Positions 1 through 8,981 are shown, numbered from the stretch's first letter. The stretch: 64,000 nucleotides of DNA from Bradyrhizobium sp. ISRA430 (GCF_029909975.1 NZ_CP094516.1:3224001-3288000), one strand, 5' to 3'. Numbers and translations: made by a program. The notes: generated by a model not told the origin, from the sequence alone.

Positions 1-628
1 GATTGTCATTGCACATCGACGGATGACAAATGTGACAGGAGATCAATACCTCTTCCGAAGTTCGACCAACGACTCTCAACTCGCCGTATGTAAGATGACC
101 CGGACCGAGACTGGAATCGACACGCACCTCATAGTCGTCTTCCTGCATTGCAAGCAATTGATTGTGCGGCATACAGAAGCCCCAAGTCGCCTTGTAGTAG
201 CTCGTACGATAGGGCGTCCAATCGGGCTTCTCCGGATCCGTGTAGAGATGCGGCCTGAGCTCGTCGAGCGTCATCTGCGCCCGTACAGGAATGCTGTAGC
301 CGAGGAGATGCAGGTTCGATTTCTTGAAGTCGACCACGCGCTCTCCAGCGCTATTTTTGATGTATGCGTCCCGAACATTCCATTCCGGCGGAACGGTCCA
401 ATCGAATACCTGCAGGCCCGATGGCACCTCACAGGTCGTCAACGCAACGTGGTTTCTGATCAAGTCGATCGTTCTCCGAACCCCGTCGCCCGTGATGCTT
501 CGACAGATCGGATACATTTGAGCAACGAACTGATAGAGCGCCTGTCCGCTTTCATCAGCCGATAAATCTACCACTGCCTCGCTTTCCCTGAGGCTTACGA
601 CGTCTACATTCCGCGCAATGTCGTCCAT
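1..628 (-). CDS. DUF4910 aminopeptidase-like protein (C-terminus outside window)
   Basis: Reading the minus strand from an ATG at 628 gives 209 codons open to the window edge, so the C-terminal part is missing. The segment TYGELRVVGRTSEEVLISC (about residues 180-198) followed by HICHPSMCNDN (199-209) matches what I know of the DUF4910/M28-like aminopeptidase family, where a HPS..NDN motif supplies metal ligands. These proteins are often encoded in surface polysaccharide clusters; their substrate is not known to me. An AGGCGAG-like Shine-Dalgarno lies just before the start. The gene follows the C-methyltransferase by 30 bp on the same strand, so the two are probably co-transcribed from the promoter near 2012. 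Confidence 0.8.
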   Translation of the reverse strand, partial: MDDIARNVDVVSLRESEAVVDLSADESGQALYQFVAQMYPICRSITGDGVRRTIDLIRNHVALTTCEVPSGLQVFDWTVPPEWNVRDAYIKNSAGERVVDFKKSNLHLLGYSIPVRAQMTLDELRPHLYTDPEKPDWTPYRTSYYKATWGFCMPHNQLLAMQEDDYEVRVDSSLGPGHLTYGELRVVGRTSEEVLISCHICHPSMCNDN

Positions 629-658
629 ATCTCGCCTCGCCGAAAGACTTCTATCCGG

Positions 659-1945
659 TCATTCCACAAGCCTTGGCTCCGGGATCGGCACCACGAACTG
701 AGCTCCCCAGCCGCGGGCGAACGACAGTTGGTTGACAATCTCCCGCTTCAAGTTCCAGGGCAAGATCAATATGTAATCTGGTTTTGTCACATTGATCCTC
801 TCGGGCTCGAAGATCGGAATATGGCTGCCCGGCAGGAGACAGCCCTGCTTGTGCGGGTTTCGATCAACCGTATACTCGATGAGGTCGGTCGTAATGCCAC
901 AGTAATTCAAGAGGGTGTTGCCCTTGGCTGGAGCGCCGTATCCCACTACTCGTTTGCCTTGACGTTTTGCCTCCTCGAGAAACGCGAGCAGCTTGCGTTT
1001 GATTTCCAGCGCACGTTCTTCAAACGCATTGTAATGATCAAGATTGGCGTACCCGGCGCCGATCTCGCGCGCCCTGAGATCGTGCACCCGGTGCGAGATT
1101 GGATGCCATCCCTTGTTGCTATGCTGAGCATAGATCCGCAACGACCCACCATGCGTCGGAATCTCTTCGAGATCAAACAAGGTCAAGCCGTGGGCCGCGA
1201 AGATCTTCTCCGCCGAGACGAGCGAGAAGTACGAGAAGTGCTCGTGATAGATCGTGTCGATCTGACATTCGTCAAACAGCCGCATCAGATGAGGGAATTC
1301 CATCGTGATGACGCCCTGGTCGTCGAGCAGGATGCTCATGCCTTTGACGAAGTCGTTCAGGTCCGGCACGTGGGCCAGGACGTTGTTTCCAATCAAGAGA
1401 GACGCCCGCAATCCTTCACGTCTCAAGGTACGGGCCGTGCGTTCGCCGAAGAACTCTACGCGGGTCGGAATCCCCTTTGCCCGCGCCACAGCGGCGACGT
1501 TTTGCGCTGGCTCGATCCCCAAAACTGGCACCTCCGCCTCGACCAAATATTGCAACAAATACCCGTCGTTGCTCGCGATCTCCACAACCTTGCTGTTGGG
1601 GCCAATTCCAAATCTGTCAATGACTCGGGCAACGTAAGACTTGACGTGTTGCAGCCACGACTCGCTATACGATGAAAAATACGCGTAGTCGCCGAAGATG
1701 TTCTCCGGCGCTTCCCACTCCTCCAACTGAACAAGGAAACATTCCCCGCAAACATACGCACGCAAGGGAAAGAATCGCTCGTCCGCTTTGGCTCTTTCAT
1801 CACGCAGATAGGAATTGGCCAGCGGCGACAACCCGAGATCGAGGAAGACGTGCTCGAGAGGCGTATTGCAGAAGCGGCAGCAGCTCGGCTCCGCCTGTGC
1901 GGATGGTGCTGCGGCGCTGAGGGGGTGAGCGGCTTCCTTCAACAT
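659..1945 (-). CDS. Sugar C-methyltransferase (class I SAM-dependent, TylCIII/NovU type)
   Basis: 428 residues with the three-part build of nucleotide-sugar C-methyltransferases. A zinc-type cysteine domain has C22, C23, C26 and C66, C69; a Rossmann SAM domain has VVEIASNDGYLLQYL near residues 110-125; a C-terminal domain carries GYGAPAKGNTLL. Family members methylate C3 of a keto-deoxy sugar nucleotide. Here the likely substrate is a CDP- or dTDP-linked 4-keto-6-deoxyhexose made by neighbouring enzymes (inference). The start has GGAG 8-9 nt upstream. A perfect Fnr-type palindrome lies 67 bp upstream at 2012-2025. The gene heads a two-gene unit with the DUF4910 gene. Confidence 0.88.
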   Translation of the reverse strand: MLKEAAHPLSAAAPSAQAEPSCCRFCNTPLEHVFLDLGLSPLANSYLRDERAKADERFFPLRAYVCGECFLVQLEEWEAPENIFGDYAYFSSYSESWLQHVKSYVARVIDRFGIGPNSKVVEIASNDGYLLQYLVEAEVPVLGIEPAQNVAAVARAKGIPTRVEFFGERTARTLRREGLRASLLIGNNVLAHVPDLNDFVKGMSILLDDQGVITMEFPHLMRLFDECQIDTIYHEHFSYFSLVSAEKIFAAHGLTLFDLEEIPTHGGSLRIYAQHSNKGWHPISHRVHDLRAREIGAGYANLDHYNAFEERALEIKRKLLAFLEEAKRQGKRVVGYGAPAKGNTLLNYCGITTDLIEYTVDRNPHKQGCLLPGSHIPIFEPERINVTKPDYILILPWNLKREIVNQLSFARGWGAQFVVPIPEPRLVE

Positions 1946-1984
1946 TTTACGGCTCCTGGCGGGTAAGCAACGATGGTTGCCTAC

Positions 1985-2025
1985 ACGCTAACTTCCGGCG
2001 GCGCCGAGCTATTGACGATCGTCAA
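1985..2025 (-). promoter_or_regulatory. Fnr/FixK-type box with -10 for the C-methyltransferase unit
   Basis: TTGACGATCGTCAA at 2012-2025 is a perfect 14-bp palindrome matching the TTGAY-N4-RTCAA pattern of Fnr/FixK sites. On the minus strand, 22 nt after the box, there is TAGCGT (1985-1990), a TAnnnT-type -10. This is the spacing of a class II activator promoter. Confidence 0.72.
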
Positions 2026-2102
2026 GTTACGTTTGAGCTTTCGGTGCGGCATCTCGTTGAGCAAGTGGTGCGACTTCGTTTTCAAGAACTCGAGCCGCCG
2101 GT

Positions 2103-2684
2103 CTAGACACCCTCACGCGCGGCGAGGCTCATTCGCGCCTTCAACTCGGCGCCGATCTCGCTATGGCGCTTCCATCCCCTGTCGCGCTTCGAGATCACGC
2201 GCACCGCGACCGGCCAAGTGATTGCGAGCGCCGGATCATCGTGCGGCAGCCCGCCCTCCGCGCCCGGTACGTAGTAGTTGCCAATCAGATAGGTCAGCTC
2301 GGTATCGTCCGTGAGAGTGATAAAGCCGTGCGCAAAGCGCTCCGGTATGTACAGCCCGCGCCCATTGTCAGCCGACAGGTTGACGGTGATATGGCGCAAA
2401 TAGGTGGCTGACTCCGGCCTTAGATCAACAATGACGTCGACGACCGCGCCCTTAGTGCAGCGCACATACTTGGTTTCCGCCGCCGGCGGATACTGGAAGT
2501 GCAGGCCCCGTAACGTGCCGCGTTTCGCATTGTAGCTGACACTTCCTTGCGCGACCACCGGCTTGAGACCGTGCGCCAGAAATGTATCGGCGCAGAACAT
2601 TCGGGCAAAGTACCCTCGGTCATCCTGATGCCTGTCGATGTCCACGGTGTAGGCGCCGGGAAGGATCGTTTCCAAGAATATCAT
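2103..2684 (-). CDS. rfbC: dTDP-4-dehydrorhamnose 3,5-epimerase
   Basis: 193 residues starting MIFLETILPGAYTVD. Cupin-fold epimerase hallmarks are present: RGYFARMF, GTLRGLHFQ (the catalytic His lies in LRGLHFQ), KYVRCTKGAVVDVIVDLR and YIPERFAHGF. The enzyme epimerises C3 and C5 of dTDP-4-keto-6-deoxyglucose; in a branched-sugar pathway it could act on a related CDP- or dTDP-keto sugar. The reading frame stays open for 33 codons upstream, but homology begins at the ATG at 2684. No clear Shine-Dalgarno precedes that ATG, so translation may be coupled to the small upstream reading frame ending at 2714. Confidence 0.92.
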   Translation of the reverse strand: MIFLETILPGAYTVDIDRHQDDRGYFARMFCADTFLAHGLKPVVAQGSVSYNAKRGTLRGLHFQYPPAAETKYVRCTKGAVVDVIVDLRPESATYLRHITVNLSADNGRGLYIPERFAHGFITLTDDTELTYLIGNYYVPGAEGGLPHDDPALAITWPVAVRVISKRDRGWKRHSEIGAELKARMSLAAREGV

Positions 2685-2713
2685 GCGGGAGGAACGGTTA
2701 TGGGTCCGGCTTT

Positions 2714-2896
2714 CTAGAAGAGCACGATTCGGCAAAGTTGAACTGCAAGCCACAGTAGAACGAGATCCCACGCGAGCACGCAAATCAGCGCAAGCGCGAT
2801 ACCGAGAACGGGCCAGCTAACGGCTTGCGTCACCGTTTTAGCGGTGCCGATTACCGATATGTATCTTGCGGTCCTGAGTTGATCGACTTCGGACAT
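2714..2896 (-). CDS. Possible small single-pass membrane protein
   Basis: 60 codons: a polar N-terminus of about 28 residues followed by a hydrophobic stretch (VLGIALALICVLAWDLVLL) with one or two helices. GAAAGGCG lies 5-7 nt before the ATG. It would be the first gene of a unit with rfbC, ending 29 bp before the rfbC start. I do not recognise the family. The evidence is the ribosome-binding site, hydrophobicity and position only; it could be a chance reading frame. Confidence 0.4.
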   Translation of the reverse strand: MSEVDQLRTARYISVIGTAKTVTQAVSWPVLGIALALICVLAWDLVLLWLAVQLCRIVLF

Positions 2897-3152
2897 TGTT
2901 CGCCTTTCAACCTGAGACAGTGACGCCTCTCAGGCTAGCTGACGCCGCATTCAACAATCTGACGAATCTCAATAACGACGGTTGCTCTCCTTCGCCCGCG
3001 CCTCGAAATGATTTCGCAAACGTTTGCAGCGCGAGAGCCCGAAATTTGAGAATCCTCAACTATGCGGCATTTTGGCATCATCAAATGAGCTAGCACGCAC
3101 CACGCAGGTGCGGGCCGTTGATCCTTAGAAGTGCGCACAGAGAGTGTTGGTC

Positions 3153-4574
3153 ATGAGGATGAGTTCTCGTCGTTTAGGTGGGACTGTGCGGGCGGGTCTC
3201 GAGACGTTCAAGATGTCCGATGAACTGCGATTTCGAGCACGCTGCGCAATCCCTGGTGGAGCACACACCTACGCGAAGGGCGATGATCAATATCCGCTCC
3301 GAGCGCCTGGCTTTATCTCGAAGGGCCTAGGCTGCCACGTCTGGGATGCGGATGGCAACAGGTTCATCGAATACGGAATGGGATTGCGTGCGGTGTCGCT
3401 GGGGCATGGTTTTCCCGCCGTGGTAAAGGCCGCAATCGAGCAACTGGCGCTAGGGACGAACTTCACACGGCCCTCACCGCTGGAAGTCGAATGCGCGGAG
3501 CGCCTGATCGAATTGGTACCCGGCGCCGAAATGGCAAAGTTCACCAAGGACGGATCGACGGCGACGACGGCTGCAATCCGGCTTGCCCGTGCCTTCACCG
3601 GCCGGGACATGGTGGCACTATGCTCCGATCACCCCTTCTTCTCCTACGACGATTGGGCGATCTGCACGACACCGATGGACGCCGGCATCCCTCAGGATGT
3701 GGCGCGGCTGACGCTCGGCTTCCGGTACAACGACTTGGCTTCGGCCGAAGCGCTTTTCGCTCGGTATCCCGGCCGGATAGCAGCGCTGATCCTCGAAGCC
3801 GAAAAGGATGTGCCGCCCGCCGTCGGCTATCTGACCGGCTTGCGCGAGCTCTGTCATCGCAACGGCGCTCTCTTCATTCTCGACGAGATGATCACGGGCT
3901 TTCGATGGCCGAAGTGCTCTGCGCAGCGCTATCACGGAATCGAAGCCGACCTCTCGACGTTCGGCAAGGCGCTGGGCAACGGCATTGCCATCTCCGCACT
4001 GCTGGGCAAGCGTGAAATCATGCAGCTCGGCGGCCTCGAGCATAATCGTGACCGTGTTTTCCTGCTTTCAACCACGCATGGAGCCGAGACCCACGCCTTG
4101 GCCGCAGCATTGGCGGTTATGCGCACCTATCGTGACCAGCCTGTCGTCGAGACGCTTCACCGCCAGGGAAAGCGCCTGAAAGTTGGGGTTGACGCTTGCG
4201 TACGTCGTCGCGGGCTGACCAAGCATTTCAAACTGGCAGGCCGTACGTCCAACTTGATCTACACGTGCTACGATGGCGACGGCGTGCCGTCGCAGATCCT
4301 TCGCACGCTGTTTCTCCAGGAAACAATCCGCCGCGGCTTGCTGGCGCCCTCGCTGGTCGTGAGCTACTCGCACTCCGACGATGATATTGACCATACCATC
4401 GAGGCCATTGATGGCGCACTCGACGTATACAAGAAGGCTCTGGAGGACGGACCAGAAGCTCACCTGATTGGGCGACCGGTTCAACCGGTATTCCGTCGAC
4501 GAGCCACCGGATCGCAGAAAAGACCGGCGCGTGCATCAGGCGACGCAAAAGCCAGTGAACCGATCAAAACCTGA
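3153..4574 (+). CDS. Glutamate-1-semialdehyde 2,1-aminomutase-like class III aminotransferase
   Basis: About 473 residues. PLP-enzyme features are clear: GSTATTAAIRLARAFTGRD for the phosphate region, FILDEMITGFRW with the cofactor Asp near residue 244, and STFGKALGNG with the Schiff-base Lys near 272. The fold is that of HemL and other fold-type I transaminases, but the position in a polysaccharide cluster suggests amino transfer or mutase chemistry on a cell-surface precursor rather than haem synthesis (inference). GTG 3144, ATG 3153 and ATG 3159 are all possible starts, with AGAGAG upstream; an internal ATG at 3213 would also retain the domain. The last 40 residues are basic and look unstructured. 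Confidence 0.82.
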   Translation: MRMSSRRLGGTVRAGLETFKMSDELRFRARCAIPGGAHTYAKGDDQYPLRAPGFISKGLGCHVWDADGNRFIEYGMGLRAVSLGHGFPAVVKAAIEQLALGTNFTRPSPLEVECAERLIELVPGAEMAKFTKDGSTATTAAIRLARAFTGRDMVALCSDHPFFSYDDWAICTTPMDAGIPQDVARLTLGFRYNDLASAEALFARYPGRIAALILEAEKDVPPAVGYLTGLRELCHRNGALFILDEMITGFRWPKCSAQRYHGIEADLSTFGKALGNGIAISALLGKREIMQLGGLEHNRDRVFLLSTTHGAETHALAAALAVMRTYRDQPVVETLHRQGKRLKVGVDACVRRRGLTKHFKLAGRTSNLIYTCYDGDGVPSQILRTLFLQETIRRGLLAPSLVVSYSHSDDDIDHTIEAIDGALDVYKKALEDGPEAHLIGRPVQPVFRRRATGSQKRPARASGDAKASEPIKT

Positions 4575-4680
4575 CGCTTGGTACGCAAACAAACCTCGTG
4601 CGATCGCCAGTTCACCACGAGCAGACCCGCCGCTGGCTGACAGGGCAGTCACAGCGAGACGCTCGCAAGGTGATATCGAA

Positions 4681-5352
4681 TCAATCGATAGCCCGCCCGT
4701 TGGAAACCCGCGCCAGACCTTCCAGATTCGTGAACCTGATGGTCTTGCGATTTGGAAGATCAATGAGCTTCTTCGCTTTGAACTCGGCGAGCGTGCGGCA
4801 AACCGTTTCGAGCGACGTTCCGACGTGATCCGCGATATCGGCTCGGGGCAACTGAAGCCGAAGCGCCTCCGGACGTTTGGAGTCGGCCGGCAGGTGCGGT
4901 CGAATGCGGAGTAGGAGCCATGCGATACGCGCCACGCAATTCTTTTGGCTCATGGTCATCACCAACGTGAGGGTGTCCGCCAAGACCTGGTGCGCTCCGC
5001 AGGGTTGGTCGCTGCGGCACACTCCGGACACCTTCGAACGAACCACGCGGCAATCTGTCACAGCCTCTGCTGTAAATTGCTGGTGGGTCGAATGAGTCGG
5101 CATGACCACATCACCAGGCCAATAGAAGGCCAGGATCTGGCGATTTCCGTTCTCAAGAAGTCGGACTGCCCGAACGACGCCTTGGACAATTTCGATCTTA
5201 TGAGCTTCTTCCTCTCCCTCCCAGAAGAGGGCCCTGCCGCGAGGTATGAAGGAAGCGGAGGGTCGTCTGATTTCAGAAACGTCGTTGCGGGTTAATCTAT
5301 TGTTTAAAGAAAGTAATTTACCCTCATCGAGGGAAGCAGATTCCGTAAGCAT
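4681..5352 (-). CDS. Crp/Fnr family transcriptional regulator (FixK-like)
   Basis: 223 residues: an N-terminal cyclic-nucleotide-binding-type beta-barrel (about 25-125, with FWEGEEEAHKIEIVQGVVR and LAFYWPGD), a dimer helix, and a winged helix-turn-helix near 168-205. The recognition helix reads LETVCRTLAEF, with E182 and R186 at the positions that in Fnr/FixK contact the TTGA half-site. The N-terminal cysteine cluster of oxygen-sensing Fnr is absent, so the signal is unknown; cysteines occur at 101, 112, 118, 139 and 185. GAGGTGATCAGAC precedes the ATG. It is the obvious candidate to bind the eight TTGA-N6-TCAA boxes in this cluster (inference). Confidence 0.9.
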   Translation of the reverse strand: MLTESASLDEGKLLSLNNRLTRNDVSEIRRPSASFIPRGRALFWEGEEEAHKIEIVQGVVRAVRLLENGNRQILAFYWPGDVVMPTHSTHQQFTAEAVTDCRVVRSKVSGVCRSDQPCGAHQVLADTLTLVMTMSQKNCVARIAWLLLRIRPHLPADSKRPEALRLQLPRADIADHVGTSLETVCRTLAEFKAKKLIDLPNRKTIRFTNLEGLARVSNGRAID

Positions 5353-5911
5353 GTCTGATCACCTCAGCACGTAATCAATACACCGAAGTGTAAGCGCTCC
5401 GGCTCCGAGCGGTATTCAGGCTCTTGCGTTAGGATTTTGCGAGTTCCGAATAAGCCGGCCGATCTAGTCCATCTGACGACAAAACTATTCGCTGCACACG
5501 CCGCGCCCAACCGGGCAAAATATTCGTGCAAACTGTTGAGCAAAATGCTCATGCGGCAGGCGCCCTAGTTCTGCATCAAAGGTCCGTTCGCGATATCCGC
5601 GATAGCATCGGCCCACCACTCGAGGTGGATCATGCAGAAATGCAACCCTGCCAGTAGATCTTGACGGACGAGGTGTCCAGATGGGCTCGCGGCACTATCC
5701 ACATCAATGGGGAGTGATCCTGCGATGCCGCGCATCCGGAAGAGCGGGGCTCCAGACGCATCCATGAGGCCTTCGTCTCGACAGCCGTGTGGGCGCGCTT
5801 CACCGCAGCGTCACCTCGGAGGCTGTTCTTGCCGACGGCTCACACCCGGACCAGCTTCAGCTTCGGAGAGTTCCGTTGATGCTTCCGGGCGCAGGGTAGG
5901 TTCATCTGCGT
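5353..5911. other. Gene-poor stretch between crp/fnr and luxR genes
   Basis: About 560 bp. Two short minus-strand frames (62 codons ending 5364 and 66 codons ending 5565) have no convincing ribosome-binding site or family resemblance. It should contain the promoter of the Crp/Fnr gene. I see no Fnr box here beyond a lone TTGAT half-site about 25 bp upstream of that start, so autoregulation is not supported. Confidence 0.5.
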
Positions 5912-6685
5912 TCACTTCAGGAGACGGCGATCGCTCCGCAAATCGTCCAAAGAATGGTTCGACCAACGAGGGCTGGACAGATGACTCAAACCTTGGGCGC
6001 CATTGGGTCCGTCTATCACGAACCTCTTGCTCTTAATTCTCGTCGCCAACCGGTCCTTGGACCCGACCAGTTTCGCGGCCATGAATGCCGCCTCGGTTCG
6101 ATTGCGAGCACCGAGTGCGCGCAGAAGCGCAGCCGTATGAATCTTGCTGGTTCCCTCTGCGATATTGAGTTCGCGCGCAATCTCCTTGTTCGACATCCCC
6201 TGAGCCAGCAGCGGAAGAATCTCGTTCTGCCGGCGCGTCAATCGCAGCGCTTCAAGGTCAAAGTTGACCGACTGAATAGGCTCCGGTTGCCCAACATCGT
6301 CATCAGCCAGCCACCGCGGAACGTAGATTCGTCCCGATAACAAATCCCCAATCGCGGACAGCAATTCCTCATCTGATTGAAGCTTGGGGACGAAACCATG
6401 GAAGCCGGCTGAAAGACAGCGCAACACGTCCGCACGGGTGTTCGAGGTCGACATCACGGCAATACGAGTTGTAGGCCTTATGTCGAACAGTTCGGCAAGG
6501 ACGCCAAGCGAACGCTGAGTGAGACAACCATGGTCGATCAATATCAGATCGAAACTTATCGCCAGATCGAAACCTTCGAGCCGTGAGGCATCCAAAACTC
6601 GAGACTTCTTGAACCGGCTTTCGATCACATCTCGTAGGCCGCTCCGATAAACACTGTGCTCGTCGACTACTAAAATAGCAGACAC
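5912..6685 (-). CDS. LuxR-type response regulator
   Basis: 257 residues. An N-terminal receiver domain has acidic D8/E9, phospho-acceptor D51, S79/T80 and K101, so it looks phosphorylatable. A linker leads to a LuxR/NarL helix-turn-helix around 148-205 (LTRRQNEILPLLAQGMSNKEIA, then NIAEGTSKIHTAALLRALG). The C-terminal extension of about 45 residues is basic and of unknown role. No sensor kinase is adjacent, so the partner is elsewhere. Position next to the Crp/Fnr gene suggests a second input into control of the polysaccharide genes (inference). Confidence 0.88.
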   Translation of the reverse strand: MSAILVVDEHSVYRSGLRDVIESRFKKSRVLDASRLEGFDLAISFDLILIDHGCLTQRSLGVLAELFDIRPTTRIAVMSTSNTRADVLRCLSAGFHGFVPKLQSDEELLSAIGDLLSGRIYVPRWLADDDVGQPEPIQSVNFDLEALRLTRRQNEILPLLAQGMSNKEIARELNIAEGTSKIHTAALLRALGARNRTEAAFMAAKLVGSKDRLATRIKSKRFVIDGPNGAQGLSHLSSPRWSNHSLDDLRSDRRLLK

Positions 6686-6990
6686 TGCTCAAACCCCGAG
6701 CAATCCCGTACTCTTACCCCGGGATTCTCATATCCTGGCAGCGAGACAGATACAAAAGCGAGCAAACATCGCTCGTAAAAAGCTTCTCGATGTTGCTCTT
6801 CGTTATCGCCGCCGGGCATTTTGCCGCTGGTACAACCAATCTGAATATCGCAACGCAAAAAAAGATATCGCGGGCGCTGGAAAAGTCAACAGTTTGAAGC
6901 AATCTAGAATGGTTCTGCGGTGGGGGTCGCAGCCCAGGAGCGTCACACGGGCGACACATCTTGCCGCCGCTTTTCAGCGGCGGCCAACGA
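6686..6990. other. Intergenic region upstream of luxR gene
   Basis: About 305 bp between the end of the epimerase gene and the response-regulator start. Short frames here look like chance. It probably carries the response-regulator promoter; no operator pattern stands out. Confidence 0.4.
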
Positions 6991-8052
6991 TTACGCGTTG
7001 GCAATCGCTGAAATGAATTCGCGAATTGGCGTCCATCGTAAGTGGGAATCCAACTGCTCCGTGTTCTGCAAGTGGCGGAGCTCGGAAAGGCGGGTAAAGG
7101 GCGCAGCATTGAACGTGGCTTCATCCAGCCGAATGCGCTCGAACACAGTCCTTAGTTGCCCAGCGCCTCGCTCTGCATTCCATTGGCAGCGGAAGCTCGG
7201 CATGTGCGCCTTGATCTTCGCGAAGGACACGCGGTAGCTGCGGTTGTCGGGGCCGCTCTGGCCGAATGACAGCTCACAGCCCGGGAAGGTGTCGTTCACG
7301 ATTTCTGCGATTTCACGCACCGTATAGTTCTGAGTTTCATCGCCGACATTGAACGCCTCGGCACAGACCGCCTCGCGCGGCGCCTTGAGGGCGCACAAGA
7401 TGGCCTGGCAGATGTCCTCGATGTGAACCAGCGGACGACAAGGCGTGCCGTCGCTCATGACGCGAATCTTCCCGGTCGTGAATGCCCAGCCAGAGAGATT
7501 GTTAAGTACAAGGTCAAAGCGCTGTCGCGGCGATGCCCCAAAGGCCGTCGCATTGCGCAGAAACACCGGCGTGAAGCGGGAGTCCGTCAACTCGAACAGA
7601 TCACGTTCGACCAGCACCTTGCAGCGCGCGTAGGCGGTTTGAGGATCGCACGACGACGTTTCGGATTTCAGCTCGGCACCGCCGGCCGCACCATAGATAC
7701 TGCATGACGATGCATAGACAAATCGCTCGATGCCGGCCGCCTTGCATTTGCGTGCGAACTCCACCGAACCGCGATGGTTGATCTCCATTGTAATCGCGGG
7801 ATCGTTCTCCCCGAGCGGATCATTCGACAATTCCGCCAGGTGAACCACGGCATCGAAGCCCACCAGGTCGGATCGCAACAGTTGCCGCGTATCACGCGAC
7901 AGCACCATGGGACGCGTCCTGACGTCATCAAACAGCCAGCCGCGGCGGTACAGACCGGTGTCGATGCCGATCGCATCGTATCCGTTTTCGAGCAGTTTCG
8001 GGCCGAGTACCGCTCCGATATAGCCGTCGGCTCCTGTGAAGAGAACGCGCAT
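6991..8052 (-). CDS. NAD-dependent sugar epimerase/dehydratase (extended SDR)
   Basis: 353 residues. The N-terminal nucleotide-binding motif is TGADGYIG (G7, G10, G13), then ELSNDPLG, FVYASSCSIYG, and the catalytic YxxxK pair in AYARCKVLVE. The C-terminal half has the NVGDETQNYTVREIAEIV pattern of nucleotide-sugar epimerases. It lies 12 bp downstream of rfbF in the same unit, so a CDP-activated 6-deoxy sugar is the likely substrate; 4-reductase or 4-epimerase activity cannot be told apart from sequence alone. Confidence 0.87.
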   Translation of the reverse strand: MRVLFTGADGYIGAVLGPKLLENGYDAIGIDTGLYRRGWLFDDVRTRPMVLSRDTRQLLRSDLVGFDAVVHLAELSNDPLGENDPAITMEINHRGSVEFARKCKAAGIERFVYASSCSIYGAAGGAELKSETSSCDPQTAYARCKVLVERDLFELTDSRFTPVFLRNATAFGASPRQRFDLVLNNLSGWAFTTGKIRVMSDGTPCRPLVHIEDICQAILCALKAPREAVCAEAFNVGDETQNYTVREIAEIVNDTFPGCELSFGQSGPDNRSYRVSFAKIKAHMPSFRCQWNAERGAGQLRTVFERIRLDEATFNAAPFTRLSELRHLQNTEQLDSHLRWTPIREFISAIANA

Positions 8053-8064
8053 GTGATCATCTCC

Positions 8065-8910
8065 TCAAAGCGTGGCTCGACCGGCAAAAGCTGGCTCAGG
8101 TGCCTTGGCGATCGCGCCCGCCGCAACGCCATCCTTGCTCCACACGCACCAGGGCGGATCTCCCCTGTCCCAGAGCTCCTGCAGCACCGTCTTGTCGCGC
8201 AGCGTATCCATGTTCTGCCAGTAGCCGCGGTGCCTGTAGACGGCGAGCTGGTCCTGCTCGGTCAGCCGCGCGAGTGGTTCGCTCTCCCAGCTCGTGCCGT
8301 CGCCATCGACCAGATCCAGGGCTTGAGGCTCGATAACAAAGAAGCCTCCATTGATGATCTGGCCGTCACCCGCGTCCTTCTCGCGGAAGCCCGCCGCTCG
8401 CGGCCGGTCCGAGGAGAGATTGATCGCGCCGAAGCGGCCGGGCAACTGGACCGCAGTGACCGTCGCGAGTGCGCCCTGCTGATGATGAAACCTGATCAGT
8501 TCGCGGATGTTGACGTCGCTGACACCATCCCCGTAGGTCATGCAGAAGGTCGAATCCCCCAGATGCTCGCGCACCCGCTTGAGCCGGCCTCCGGTCATCG
8601 TCTTCTCGCCAGTATCGACCAGCGTCACCTTCCATGGCTCGCAGCCGTTTCGATGCATTTCAACGCGATTGCGTTGAAGATCGAGCGTGAAATCTCCCTG
8701 GTGAGACAAGTAACTCATGAAATAGTCCTTGATCACCGTGCCCTTGTAGCCACAGCAGATGACAAACTCGTTCAAGCCGTGATGAGAATAGAGCTTCATG
8801 ATGTGCCACAGGATCGGACGACCGCCGATCTCAACCAATGGCTTTGGAACCACCGAGGTGTGCTCGCTCAATCTCGTTCCGTAGCCGCCGGCGAGAATGA
8901 CAACTTTCAT
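8065..8910 (-). CDS. rfbF: Glucose-1-phosphate cytidylyltransferase
   Basis: 281 residues. It makes CDP-glucose from CTP and glucose-1-phosphate. Visible motifs: LAGGYGTRLSE (6-16), PKPLVEIGGRPILWHIM, the metal-binding Asp in TYGDGVSDVN (about 128), and GGFFVIEP. The C-terminal ~25 residues extend past the usual end and are variable. Its presence points to a CDP-linked 6-deoxy or branched sugar; the next enzyme, CDP-glucose 4,6-dehydratase (RfbG), is not in the window and is presumably to the left. GGAGAGTCCC precedes the start. Two Fnr-type boxes lie in the divergent intergenic region upstream. Confidence 0.95.
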   Translation of the reverse strand: MKVVILAGGYGTRLSEHTSVVPKPLVEIGGRPILWHIMKLYSHHGLNEFVICCGYKGTVIKDYFMSYLSHQGDFTLDLQRNRVEMHRNGCEPWKVTLVDTGEKTMTGGRLKRVREHLGDSTFCMTYGDGVSDVNIRELIRFHHQQGALATVTAVQLPGRFGAINLSSDRPRAAGFREKDAGDGQIINGGFFVIEPQALDLVDGDGTSWESEPLARLTEQDQLAVYRHRGYWQNMDTLRDKTVLQELWDRGDPPWCVWSKDGVAAGAIAKAPEPAFAGRATL

Positions 8911-8981
8911 GGGACTCTCCTGTCACAAGGGCACCGCTGGCTATCCACATTCACAATTTGCGGATGGGTGGGTCACATCGA

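Noticed and set aside
728..1675. Long plus-strand frame opposite the C-methyltransferase
   Set aside because: Antisense shadow of a well-supported gene; no domain or ribosome-binding site.
5353..5400. Fnr box for autoregulation of the Crp/Fnr gene
   Set aside because: Only a TTGAT half-site is present; the second half does not match.
5364..5765. Two short minus-strand frames upstream of the Crp/Fnr gene
   Set aside because: No ribosome-binding sites, no recognisable features.
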